Of a stretch of DNA of 64,000 nt, positions 32,066 to 42,290 are shown in pieces. Positions within the stretch are counted from its first letter, which is position 1. Each line of letters begins with the position of its first letter. Where the stretch lies: positions 119,047-183,046 of the forward strand of contig MCGO01000081.1 of NCBI GenBank assembly GCA_002104985.1, read 5' to 3'. The notes beneath the pieces were generated by a model that did not search any database, had not been told where the DNA came from, and saw nothing but the letters and a program-made list of their open reading frames with translations. A program made the position numbers and the translations under genes. This DNA comes from Rhizoclosmatium globosum. Its lineage: Eukaryota; Chytridiomycota; Chytridiomycetes; Chytridiales; Chytriomycetaceae.

Positions 32066-33347
32066 TTACTGTCCTGCAGCAGTGAACTTGACGACACCTG
32101 TCTCCTTCAAAACTTCCACCTCCTCCTTCACAAAGCCAAAACCAACAGCAAGTCTCTGGACCCAACCCTTGAGGTCAACGCCCATCACAGTGATTCTATA
32201 GACGAGAGTAGGATCAGTATCTGGCACAGATGTGAGAGTGTATCGCCCGAAAGCCCAATTGATAATGTACAGGTTGGAGTCAACACGAATCGATCCTTTG
32301 ATACGATAAAAGTAATCTTTTGGGAGAGGCGCGAGGAAAGATTCGAGGCTCTCCTTTGTGAATTTTGATGGTAATGAGATTGAGGATGCCGTGTCGGATT
32401 CGTGTGAGTGGTGACGATGATCTCTGCATTCGTGATCTTCGCAGCTGGAAGTTAATGGAGCAGGGTACATGATTTGAACTAAATCGACTTCATTCGCGTG
32501 ATGGTTTTCAGGGCCTGTGATTTCACCCATCATGGAGACTGTGGGGACTGAGCCGTCTGCAGAGAGTTCGAATAGTTTTGTGTCGATTCCGAAGAGGAGG
32601 GATGGAGAGACGCCGTTTGTGCCGTTGCATTTCAGTTTTGGTGTGTCCTCGTTCAAGTCGGAGATGTGGTCAATTACAATGTCAAGTTGGCGTTCAGTCA
32701 CCTGAGGAGTACTTTAAGTAGACTAAAAATAGAGGTGAAGTGATCGCACCAGTTCGTGTTTGTTGAGGAGGATGACGTCTGTGTACTTTGCCTGCATTTT
32801 GGCTGTGTACGAAGTGTCTTCGTATCCAGTGAAGTTTACGCAGTCGATAACAGTAATGATTGCATCGAGGATGAAGCCATCTGGCTCAAGTTGTCTGATT
32901 TGCCATGCAATCGGAGCTGTTTTGGAGTCAGATGCGATAGAGCCATTACAAGGACGCACCTGGAAAGGCTGATCCAGAAGTCTCAATGATGATGCGATCA
33001 GGATTATACTTTTCTGGATACGCATTGATAGTGTTAGTGCTGCAGACAAGTGCGAAGATAAGCACACCTTTGATATCCAACAAGGCATTCTTCATCTGTC
33101 CCACAAGAACACAACACAGACATCCATTGAGCATTTCTGTCACTTTAAACGAGTCCTTTGACGCTGAAGCCTCGGATCCATTTGCCAACAACTGCGAATC
33201 CACTTTGACATCGCCAAACTCGTTCTTGAGCACACACACTTTGTAGTCGCTCGGAACCTGCGCCAGCAACGAAAGAAGGATCGTTGTCTTGCCCGCGCCG
33301 AGAAATCCAGTGAAAACTGTGACAGGAATCTGGTTGGTTGATGTCAT
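32066..33347 (-). CDS. CobW/ZNG1-type zinc-chaperone GTPase
   Basis: COG0523 GTPase that likely loads zinc onto client enzymes such as methionine aminopeptidase. ATG at 33347: MTSTNQIPVTVFTGFLGAGK contains the Walker A motif GFLGAGKTT. The metal-binding CxCC motif is in MLNGCLCCVLVGQMKNAL. The switch/G region is RIIIETSGSA and the specificity motif is VILLNKHEL (NKxE/D). The C-terminal CobW domain includes a His-rich stretch (EDHECRDHRHHSHE, about 32440-32400) typical of metal-handling members, and SIRVDSNLYIINWAFGRYTL. Introns are near 33070-33030, 32960-32920 and 32750-32705; all join in frame (for example SGSAFP to APIAWQIRQ). About 1.2 kb from Sec22 on the same strand. No frame breaks. 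Confidence 0.9.
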
Positions 33348-33468
33348 TGGCGAAGTTTCAAATGATGATTGTCTGCAAAATTAAAACTCATGAGGCTTAA
33401 TGGATTTATTTCATCCGTTCCTACTCCTTATCGTGCACTTTCTTGTACATCTAACAGCAGTTAAGTGC

Positions 33469-34583
33469 TTAGAACCACCAGAATCGCAAAAACAACACAA
33501 AGAGCACAACTCCAGCCACAATCGCAGGAGGTCCGTACTTTTGATATAATGCCTGCATATTCAGCTGCTTCGAATGCTTCATGTACTTTTTGCTATTCTC
33601 CTTCAACTGTGATGACATTGTGGCCATTCTGTCCAACTGCTCTCCACGCCCCAACACGTCTCCAATATTCTTTGTCATGATTCGTGTCACGTCTTGTAAG
33701 TCGTCGTTCAGTTTGTTGAGATTCTTTTGAGTGCGTGTGTCCTTGTATTGCTTCTTTGTCTTTTGGATAAATGTGTCTGTGGGATTGTTGAATTAGATAA
33801 GATTGACTAAGGCATACAGTGGAATGGATAGTGTTGTGAAGAGTGAAGGGGTCGCATAACTCGATGATATATGTTGATGGTATTGAGTCATTGACAGCGT
33901 AGCGCCGAATCCCCGCCGCCCCAGCCTCTCCCCCGTCAATATTATATTGATGTCGTGTCTGCTGAATATTCTGACTGCACATGCGCCACGCCTCTCCAAT
34001 GCAACTCCGCATTTGACACCGTATGACCTGCCAACCTCCAAATAAACCACATAAACACCCACCAAACTTCACGAACGCATAAGGCCGAGCAACAGACGCC
34101 ACCTCGTTCCCGTACTTTTCATGAAACTCCTTCTGCAGCTCTTCCAGGTACGCAAAGGCCAGTTTCTTTGGGTATGAGCGGTCGCAGAGGGCCAAGTAGC
34201 ACACGCCAAACTCAATTAGGTAGTGGAAGACGAGAGAGCCGCCTGTTTCGATTGAGCAGCGGAGGTCTGAGTCGGGTGATAGTTTTTTTGAAGATGCTTT
34301 TAATATTGTTGGAGTTAGTTTGTGAGGCGATGATGCGAGGATTGTGAAGGTAGTTATGAGACAGATGCGTGTCCTAAAAGTACAAAGAAGAAGCATGGAA
34401 AGGTATAGTACCTCTTTGCCTGAGCCTTGAATTCGGTGAGGTCCGCTGACTCTTCATCGTCCATCGAGGCTGCAAGTGGAACTCCGTCTGCCACACGGGC
34501 TATGATTGTTGACCGAACCTGATGAAATAAAAAGGTGTTTCTTAGGCGGTTGGTTGGTTGGACTGAGTGTGTGGAACTTGCCA
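33469..34583 (-). CDS. SEC22: Sec22-type R-SNARE (longin plus SNARE plus C-terminal anchor)
   Basis: v-SNARE for ER-Golgi vesicle fusion. The longin domain is split over exons: IIARVADGVPLAASMDDEE, then a second exon with FHYLIEFGVCYLALCDRSYP and KKLAFAYLEELQKEFHEKYG and ARPYAFVKF. After a roughly 290-bp intron comes TFIQKTKKQYKDTRTQKNLN. The SNARE motif carries the central Arg in MTKNIGDVLGRGEQLDRM. The tail anchor ends FLRFWWF, as in animal and fungal Sec22. The exact start is unsure. The first in-frame ATG (34583) gives about 25 extra residues before the conserved start, which may include a retained intron or UTR. The intron at about 34065-33785 is long for this window. Confidence 0.88.
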
Positions 34584-34806
34584 TTTCGATGACTTTCTAA
34601 TCAAGACAAATGGATTATTGGAGAAATAGAACATTCAAACAAAATGTTATAGTTATTCCTACACTTTTTAATTGTGGGATAAATTCTATTTCTCGGTTTC
34701 AACGGGTAGTAGAACTGTCAACAGGCTCTCAACAGGTTCAGTAACAATAAATTCTCGCCAACATATCCTTGATTCCCAAACGCCAAAACAAACAACTCAA
34801 AAATCC

Positions 34807-35100
34807 ATGAGATCATTCGTCTTATTACTTCTCACTGTATGGGCTTCTCAGCTCGCTGCCTTTCCTGTTGAAACTGGAATTCAACAGAGTCTTTCGGCTT
34901 CAACAGATCAAATCAACCCAGGCTCTGCTCAAAATTCCCATTCAAAGCGTGGTCGCAACAATTGCTGGTCTTTCCTCAATGCTGGTTGTATTTCTTACCT
35001 TCGACGTGATATCGTTGCCAATGTTCCGCCAATGGCAGGAGACGGTCTTGAAGCAGATAATGCAACACAAACACCAAAACGATTTCTTAACTGGTTCTGA
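34807..35100 (+). CDS. Small secreted protein with Kex2-like sites and a CWSFLNAGC loop
   Basis: Single-exon 97-residue protein. The signal peptide MRSFVLLLLTVWASQLAAFP is followed by a pro-like region. A dibasic site (HSKR) then precedes GRNNCWSFLNAGCISYLRR, and further basic residues follow: another RR inside that phrase, and PKRFLNWF at the C-terminus. The only two cysteines are in CWSFLNAGC, seven residues apart, so a cyclic peptide could be released. The layout (signal, acidic spacer, Lys-Arg, short Cys loop, Arg-Arg) resembles a peptide-hormone or pheromone precursor. The function is unknown and the processing is inferred only from the basic pairs. It lies between Sec22 and the aminotransferase gene. 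Confidence 0.7.
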   Translation: MRSFVLLLLTVWASQLAAFPVETGIQQSLSASTDQINPGSAQNSHSKRGRNNCWSFLNAGCISYLRRDIVANVPPMAGDGLEADNATQTPKRFLNWF

Positions 35101-35153
35101 TTTATTTGAAATTCTTCTTCTTAGCCGCCTTCAATAAAGCCATAATCTCAAAA

Positions 35154-36552
35154 TTAATCCTCAATCTCCAAAGAATCCAACACTCTCATTAATCGCTGCA
35201 TTCCAATATCCAAAATGTGTAAAGGAACTGACCATACAAGGCGAAACATTCCTCGTTGTTCTATGTGGTCCATTGCACAAAAAAACGCATCTGATGGAGC
35301 AATATACAACCCATTGTCAATTAATATATGAAAAAGAGCGAGAGAAGGCGTTGCCTTCTTTGAAACTGCTTGGGAAAGAGACGGATGAGCCAAATATCTG
35401 TTCAAGTTAATCCACAGAAAGATTCCAGCTTCTGGTTCAAGGTACGGAATCTGTCGGGCGTCAAGGTACGCTCTGGCGTGTGTGACACTTGCTTCGAGTC
35501 TACTGTGGTTCAGAGCAATGAAGTTGTCGATTCTTGGAAGGGATTCAAGGAATTGTGTTAATGCTGAATCGAGTGACCGGGAAATAGAGTGGAAGTAGAC
35601 TAGTTCGTGATAAGCTCGCATGAATTGTGGGCTACGTGATCTGAGGTTGGTAGTTGTATAATTAGTTGGGTGTGTTTTTTGAGATTGAAACATACATCAT
35701 GACAGCTGCACGTTGCCCGTTCATGCAAAAGTCTTTAGAGAAACTCCAAATTATGTGAACTAGATCTGGTTTGATTACGTTTTCGTCAACTTCAAGGGCA
35801 CTCATGAACTTGTGTCTAGCCGTTTTGTTCCAAATTGAAAAAGCGTAGACCTCATCGACAATCACATGCAAGTTATTTGTGTTTGCCCATTTCAGGTATT
35901 CTAGAACTAAATCGCGTGGGATGATTCGGCCCGTTGGGTTTCCTGGGTTCGTCAACAGAAGGGCCTTAATGCGATAGTCTTTCTTGAACGCATTATCAAA
36001 CTGTTCTGTACTTGGGAATTCTCCCAATTCGTCTGATTCAGAGACGCTTTGGCCTGCAGGGTTGACTGTTACAAAACGCAATCCAGCTGAAGCTTCAAAG
36101 TTACGAGAAAACGAGCCGTAAGTGGGAGCTGGGGAAAGGATTGCATCGCCTGGATCACCTATGATTTGAGCGGCACACGAAAGCAAAGAAATCGAGCCGT
36201 TGGCGATCGCCACTTGTTCTTGATTTAACTTGGCGGCGAGGGAGTGGCGGTGGTTCAAAAGTGTGGCTATTTTAGACCTGAGTTGGTGCGTTCCACGATA
36301 TGGGCCTTTTTGTTATGATTTAAAAGTCAGCTAAATGCAGTGACAAAACTTACCATAGGGCAAGTGTTCTCGAGTAACACGCAATGGAAGCATTTCAAGC
36401 ACTTCCAATTCCATCAACCTGTTTTCTGAACGTCCAAGGTTTACAATCCCAGACGGATTCGACTCAGAATAGGGATTAGATGCGATTGCGTCTGCCCCTT
36501 CTACGAGAACAGATGAACGTGAAATGTTCCTCGATGCACGGTTGGATAACAT
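35154..36552 (-). CDS. Class I/II PLP aminotransferase, ACC-synthase-like
   Basis: Fold-type I PLP enzyme. ATG at 36552 (MLSNRASRNISRSS). NLGRSENRLMELEV and the following REHLPYG, then YRGTHQLR, match the N-terminal region of ACC synthase-like and 1-aminocyclopropane-related proteins. ANGSISLLSCAAQIIGDPGD and LSPAPTYGSFSRNFE form the PLP-phosphate loop region. LLLTNPGNPTGRIIPRD holds the Asn, and VIVDEVYAFSIW the Asp/Tyr. The Schiff-base Lys is in WSFSKDFCMNGQRAAVM. The C-terminal Arg that binds the substrate carboxylate lies in MFRLVWSVP. Introns near 36355-36310 and 35695-35650 preserve frame. Whether it makes ACC or is a general aminotransferase cannot be told from motifs. Confidence 0.85.
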
Positions 36553-36758
36553 TTTTGAGTGTGTGTTTTTTGGTGTGGCTCAAGACATCTCTGATCCCGA
36601 AATCTGTCTTTACAAACCCTTCTTTTTCTCAAGGCAATATTTCTTCAGTAAATATTTTATTGCAAAACATAAACTGGGTTCAGCGTTTGCTAAATGACCA
36701 TCACAACTATTTTTTGAACCTTTACTCCAAGTAACCCTTACCCAGCGGCTATATTACT

Positions 36759-37899
36759 TCAAAATATTGGCTGATTATGACCATCCAGTGTTGTTGCTGA
36801 AGCTTGTGAAGTAATGAATCGATGTACCTTCTCTTCTACAGACATCTCTTCCATTTCCAATAAAGAATCAATTTCCTCTTGATCATCATCAGTGTCTTCT
36901 TCATTAGGCTCTGCGGCTCCACGCATATGAACAATTCTTGAAATTAGTTCGTGGAGTTTCAAAAATACTTTGGCAGGTCTTGGTTGAGACGTGCCAATAA
37001 ACAAAACTTGATTAAAAGAGGAGATTCGTCGGAAACATCCATTATCAGTTGCTTCTTCTCTTCCCATGGAAAAGATACCAAGTAATCCAGTGTCGTTGAC
37101 TTCAGTGGCACGATAAACGGACATATTTGGGTCCATATTTTCCTCCATTGTTATAAACCACTGAAAATTACCAAAAAATGTATGTGCGCCATGATTTAAC
37201 AGAATTGCGTTTTCGCATCTATCAATTGTTGAAAAGAAGTCCTCAGGAATCCAAGGGCATATTGCACGGATGAATTGCCTTATCTCGGCGCTTTGATTCA
37301 TTAGACTGTGTGGTACAATATGCGCTACCTATGGTTCGATGAGTTCCATTAGAAATGGGAACAAAGGAACGGAAAGGCGGTACCTCAAATGAGTGTTTTT
37401 CAGCTCTACCGGGAACCATTTCACTCATACCAGTCAAAACGCAGCAACCTACATCCCGATCTCGAACGTCTTTTCTCACTTGGTTGTTACGGTAACTTTG
37501 TCTTTGACCAACAACTGACCCTGCCATGGATCTTATGGAACCTCTGCGAATAAGTGAGTTACCGGATAACGGAGAACTTGGCCCTTCCCCTACTTGTGAC
37601 CGTCTAATACATTTTGATGCTGAACCTGAAGTTTCAGAATCATCTGAGCCCGCGAGACTAGTTCTGGAGCCAGTTGGAGAGCCGCCATTCGAAAGAAGAG
37701 GCTTGAAGAAGAAGCTATTGTAATGCTCGACAAGCAGATTTAAATCTTCGGCAATGTTGATTTGGTCTGCCACCACTTGCCGAGTTGCGGCAAAGTCAGC
37801 ATCATTTGTAACAAGTGGACCGTTAAGCATTGCGTTCAGAATCTTGAAGCACGGCAGCGTGGCGTCCAGAGCAGAAACCGTTCTTTCAGCTGCCTCCAT
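36759..37899 (-). CDS. HNH-type domain protein
   Basis: ATG at 37899 (MEAAERTVSALDATLPCFKI). The first exon has a helical N-terminal region (residues 1-65), then a Ser/Arg-rich disordered stretch, then CCVLTGMSEMV. A 64-bp intron (GTACCG...ACCATAG, about 37383-37320) joins HSFE to VAHIVPHSLMNQ. The result, CxLTG...AHIVPHS, is the HNH_2 core seen in a large family of fungal proteins of unknown role. The second exon continues with ILLNHGAHTFFGNFQWFI, the expected C-terminal part of that fold, and an acidic tail (NEEDTDDDQEEIDSLLEMEE). Nuclease activity is not demonstrated for this family in fungi. No frame breaks. Confidence 0.78.
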
Positions 37900-38009
37900 T
37901 TTTTGAAACAATTTTTTGGTGGTGATGATCTAAAAATAAACATTTCCGGATTCCTTAGAGGCCTTTCTAACAAAGCAGAATAGAACTTATGAATAGAACT
38001 GTACTCTCT

Positions 38010-38220
38010 AAACTTAATAACTTAATTATGATGGTACATCCAAACTACGAAATAAACGGTTTTAAAAAGCTCTAAACAGCATCACAAGAAACACTCGTTT
38101 TCTCCACCTCCCTCCACTCCTTCACTTCTTCAACTCGACTTCCACATCCATCTTGTACCCATTTCTCAACCCTCTCTCTAAGTCCTTCGTCGCCGGCTTC
38201 CACAGCCGCGATGAGACCTT
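38010..38220. repeat. Left direct repeat flanking the inverted chitinase/LRR block
   Basis: About 210 bp, roughly 93 percent identical by eye to 42085-42290. It corresponds to the last coding bases (ending CDAV on the minus strand) and 3' flank of the membrane-protein gene at 42142-45209. The partial copy keeps an open frame for its last roughly 48 codons but has no upstream exons. Confidence 0.85.
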
Positions 38221-38464
38221 TCCACTTGTTCTCAGTCATCAGATTATTATTAATAAACCTATTAATACAAATGAGTTACAACAGGGTTTATAGATAGCTT
38301 TGGAGATAAGACACAAAGGGGCGATGATAAGGCTCTGGTGTTGCCGAGTTAGCTGTACTATAGTCAGCTTGGGGGCTTACTGCAGGCGCTGCTGCCGATT
38401 AATTGAACGCAATAAACTCTTTTATTTACCCTTATCACCAATCTGGCTGTTAATTGGTCTGCGT
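38221..38464. other. Junction between direct repeat and truncated chitinase
   Basis: About 245 bp of non-coding sequence between the left direct repeat and the point where chitinase homology begins. It has no match I can see elsewhere in the window and may hold sequence from the rearrangement that placed the block here. Confidence 0.4.
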
Positions 38465-39694
38465 GGTTAATGTTGTACTACCACCGGGTATGTTGGTTGT
38501 CTTACTGGTACGAATCCAAACCCTCAAACCACGACTGCTGCCGCTGCCAAGGTTGGTATACTCTTATGTTTCATATCATTATTTACGATTTTATTAGACG
38601 ACAACCACCTCCACAACTACAACTACAACCACAACCACAACAGTTCCTGTGAAATCCACAACTACGAATGCCGTACCACCAACAACCACTGCCGTTGTAA
38701 AAACCACCACAGCTCCAATCGTTCAAACAACAACTGCTGTCGTCGTTCAAACGACAACCGCCGCTGTAGTCACTACAACAGGAACTCCTCCACCTCCATC
38801 TGGTGCATACCAGAACTTAATCGTCTCGTACTGGGGAGCCCACCCAACTGCCGGAGAACTCTCCCTCGCAACTTATTGCGATTTGAACGTTTACTCCATC
38901 ATCCAACTCTCCTTCATTAATGCTAGAACCTGGGTATTCGACTCAGACATCACCCATCCCGACCTCAAACAAGTCGCCGCCGATGTTCTATACTGTCAAT
39001 CCAAGGGAATCCGTATTGGAGCTTCGGTTGGAGGACAACTTGGATCTGCGGGACTTGGTGGTTGGGAAAAGCGCGGCCTGCTGCAACAACATTGTGGAAC
39101 AACTTCTTGGGTGGTAGTACTCCCTTGGCTTCTCGTGTGCTTCCAGGTGTCGTTCTTGATGGAATTGATATCGATGTGGAGAGCAATGATGGAAGCACGA
39201 ATGCAGGATACGCGGAACTCGTGAAGAAATTGCGTTCCTTGATTGTTGCGTCTGGAAAGCAGTACTACATTTCAGCTGCACCACAGTGTCCAATTCCTGA
39301 TGCCAACATAGATTACACGTTGAAGAACGGATGGTTTGATTTTGTCTCTGTTCAGTTCTACTCTGCTCTTTGTGGTTTGGCTTTCAGTGGTCCTCAACAA
39401 GGTCCCAACTATGCAGACAACTCCTCCATCTGGAACCATAACCAAGGATCTTGGATGTCTCAGACGCCATTGTGGCCAAACAAGAACGTTAAATTGGTTG
39501 TTGGATTCCCTGCGAGTGCAAACGCTGGAAACTTTGGTGCATCCGACCCCTGGGCTGCAGTTTCCAGTTTGGTTCCAGGCTGGAAGGCTTTGAATCCATC
39601 TATCTTTGGCGGATTGATGTGGTGGGACTGTTTCTGGATGGGGCTCACGAATGGGGCAAAGTACAAGACTTTCGTGAACAGCCTTCCAAACTAA
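38465..39694 (+). pseudogene. 5'-truncated GH18 chitinase copy with frameshift
   Basis: Copy of the chitinase at 11750-13219. Homology starts in the middle of the chitin-binding exon (YVGCLTGTNPNPQTT, about 38488-38535), so the signal peptide and most of the CBM19-like domain are missing. An intron (about 38555-38597), the Thr-rich linker and the catalytic barrel follow. Near 39056-39080 the copy has lost four bases and gained six relative to the intact gene, shifting the frame just upstream of the catalytic motif LDGIDIDVE. Downstream the frame is again open to the end, NSLPN. Because these are multi-base changes plus truncation, I call this a real pseudogene. It is convergent with LRR-B3. 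Confidence 0.87.
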
Positions 39695-40051
39695 GCGGAA
39701 TGTATGCTTATCACTTATAGTTTTAGTGCCTGTCTGTCGTGTCTATGAGAAAGAATAGAATACAATAGTAAATAGTAATTCTCTGATAATACCTATATCA
39801 CAATCAATCAATTGAAATTATATAATCAATATAGTAGATGACTCATAAACACAGTCTGTCAAGAGTTTTTGTCTACTTTGCGGACTCCAATCCCTCACAA
39901 GTTCGATTTGACCCAAGTGACTGACCTGAGATCAAGGTTATGTAGCAACTTCTCCAGGAATAAACACTGTTTGCAAGATACACCCAAGCAGAGAAGACAC
40001 TATTAACTCAAAAGTAGACTTTATATCTTTAAACTGAATGAACGCTCAAAA

Positions 40052-41752
40052 TTAATCCGACTCAAACCCATTATTCCTCAAATATGCCCAAAAAGGACAA
40101 AATGTGAATGAACCATTCACAATCTTTTCAAGGTTAGTTCCATCCACTTTCAGTTCTTTAAGGTCATTTAGATATGCCAAGGCCACAGGCAAACGTCCAA
40201 ACACTTTCGTGTTACTTATATCCAATATTTTCAAGCTCTTTCCAACAGTGTCCGGAATTTCAAATGCATCGAATTGTGTATCATTCAAGAAAAGTTCCTC
40301 TAATTTCCCGGCATTCCACAAAGTATCAGGTATCTTTCCCGTGAATGCATTATGACTAAGATCAATTGACCAGAAATTAATGAATCGAGAAGAAACCACT
40401 TCCGAAATGGGGCCTGAAAATCTGTTATTGCCTATATGAAGCTTTTTAAGCGACTTGAGCCCACTCAAGAAATCAGGCAGAGGTCCAGTGAGCTTGTTCC
40501 CACCGATCCACAGATAGGTTAAATTCCTGAGAGTCCCTAATTCGGCTGGTATACATCCATCAAGGAGATTGTCACTGAGGTAAAGGCTACTCAGCTGCTG
40601 CATATTTCCAATTTCAGGAGGAATATATCCATCAAGGAGATTGTCGCTGAAGTTAAGGCTACTCAGCTGCTGCATATTTCCAATTTCAGGAGGAATATAT
40701 CCATCAAGGAGATTGTCGCTGAAGTTAAGGCATCTCAGCTGCTGCATGTTTCCAATTTCAGGAGGAATACATCCATCAAGGAGGTTGTCGCAGAGGTTAA
40801 GGCATCTCAGCTGCTGCATGTTTCCAATGTCGGGAGGAATACATCCATCAAGTTGATTGTGTTGCAGATCAAGGGAAAACAATTGCTGTAGGCTTACGAT
40901 TTCGGGAGGAATACATCCAGTGAGCCGGTTACAATCAAGACTTAATTCATATAGATTTACAAGCCGTCCAATTGTGGGCGGAATTGACCCACTCAAGCAA
41001 TTTGACTCCAATCTTAATATTAATAGACTTGTCAAGTTCCCTATTGATTCAGGTATATTGCCAGACAGTTGATTTCGAGCCAAAACCAAATGATTAAGAT
41101 TTGAGATGTGAGTGATTTCAACGGGAATAGGCCCGTCCAAGCTGTTATTAAATAACGAAAGTTCTTTCAGATGAATCAGTTGACCGATGCATGATGGAAT
41201 ATTCCCCGTCAAACCCAACTTGTCCAATAGCAAATGTCGGAGGAGTGTGAGATGACTGATGTCATTTGGAATTGGTCCAGGTAATGAAAGACGGTCTAGT
41301 TCAAGAACCTGGAGTTTTGTGAGAAGCCCAATCTCAGAGTGTAGTTTCGATAATGGATGAAGTTTTTGGCCTTCATTCATGGTAATTCCTGTTCCCCATT
41401 TCATTACAGCCAAGTCTTTAAGCATGGATTCAGCATACACGGTGCGGTAATCTTTTGGGAAAGCAAAGAACATGTGGTCAAGTCCATGAGGAGATATGCT
41501 GACAGTTCCGTCCTCCGAAGTAATCCCAAATCTATTGTTGACCAACGATTCCCAAGCCTGTTGTTCAGCATTAGTTGGTTGATGAATTGGGGCGATGAAT
41601 CGGTGAAGATTGAGCCTTGCAAAGTGGATATCGTCAAGGGCCTCATTTACTTTGCGACATAACTCTCGATAACGGTGAGTGCATCGAGGGTCAATCCATC
41701 CAAAGATGTCGCGGATTATTTCGAGTGGTAACTTAATTTGGATGGTGGACAT
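40052..41752 (-). CDS. LRR-B3: F-box-like, plant-type LRR protein (566 aa)
   Basis: Intact ORF starting MSTIQIKLPLEIIRDIFGWI, very close to LRR-B2 over the F-box-like head, the LRR region and the C-terminal cap (NDLKELKVDGTNLEKIV). It lacks the HQPTVTEEW insert repeat of LRR-B2 but has its own short insert. Its central block contains five consecutive near-identical 24-residue LRRs (about 40550-40860, core LLDGYIPPEIGNMQQL). Unit order and sequence differ from LRR-B2, so the array has been reshaped since duplication. It remains open despite lying beside a dead chitinase copy, which suggests it is still used. No signal peptide. Confidence 0.87.
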   Translation of the reverse strand: MSTIQIKLPLEIIRDIFGWIDPRCTHRYRELCRKVNEALDDIHFARLNLHRFIAPIHQPTNAEQQAWESLVNNRFGITSEDGTVSISPHGLDHMFFAFPKDYRTVYAESMLKDLAVMKWGTGITMNEGQKLHPLSKLHSEIGLLTKLQVLELDRLSLPGPIPNDISHLTLLRHLLLDKLGLTGNIPSCIGQLIHLKELSLFNNSLDGPIPVEITHISNLNHLVLARNQLSGNIPESIGNLTSLLILRLESNCLSGSIPPTIGRLVNLYELSLDCNRLTGCIPPEIVSLQQLFSLDLQHNQLDGCIPPDIGNMQQLRCLNLCDNLLDGCIPPEIGNMQQLRCLNFSDNLLDGYIPPEIGNMQQLSSLNFSDNLLDGYIPPEIGNMQQLSSLYLSDNLLDGCIPAELGTLRNLTYLWIGGNKLTGPLPDFLSGLKSLKKLHIGNNRFSGPISEVVSSRFINFWSIDLSHNAFTGKIPDTLWNAGKLEELFLNDTQFDAFEIPDTVGKSLKILDISNTKVFGRLPVALAYLNDLKELKVDGTNLEKIVNGSFTFCPFWAYLRNNGFESD

Positions 41753-42084
41753 TTAACACTACAAATTTAATCACATTGACGTGGAAGAAGAAGACAAAAC
41801 ACAACATACACATTTAATAATTTTATTTTATTTCTGCAGCGGTCGTCACTCTTGATATTTCTCTCAAAGTAATCCTATCCATCCACTATTTCATTCCACC
41901 TATCTCTTTTTTTTCTGATGATTTCCGAATTCCGAAGAGGCGTCAATACATCAAGTACTTGAAAATAATCAAACCAAAGCAGCGTTTGGATTAGATGATG
42001 CACGAGACGTAAGTTATGCTGACAGGATATGCCTGCGTCCTCATCCAAGTATAAACACTTCAATTAATAGACTAACTATTTGAT

Positions 42085-42290
42085 TCTAAACTTAATTATG
42101 ATTGTACATCCAAACTACGAAATAAACGGTTTTAAAAATCTCTAAACAGCATCACAAGCAACTGTCGTTTTCTCCACATCCCTCCACTCCTTCACCTCTT
42201 CAACTCGACTTCCACATCCATCTTTCACCCACTTCTCAACCCTCTCTCTAAGTCCTTCGTCGCCGGCTTCCACAGCCGCAATGAGCCCTT
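42085..42290. repeat. Right direct repeat (parent copy, 3' end of the membrane-protein gene)
   Basis: Contains the authentic 3' end of the gene at 42142-45209. The matching partial copy is at 38010-38220 in the same orientation, with the inverted chitinase/LRR block between them. Confidence 0.85.

Larger units (their letters stand above)
38465..41915 (-). repeat. Segmental duplication, copy 2 (inverted): chitinase pseudogene plus LRR-B3
   Basis: Inverted copy of 9457-12970. The outer end at about 41880-41915 still contains the bases that follow the LRR-A2 stop codon (reverse of 9457-9480), so the duplicated segment began right at the end of an A-type gene. The other end lies inside the chitinase's chitin-binding exon. 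Confidence 0.85.
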
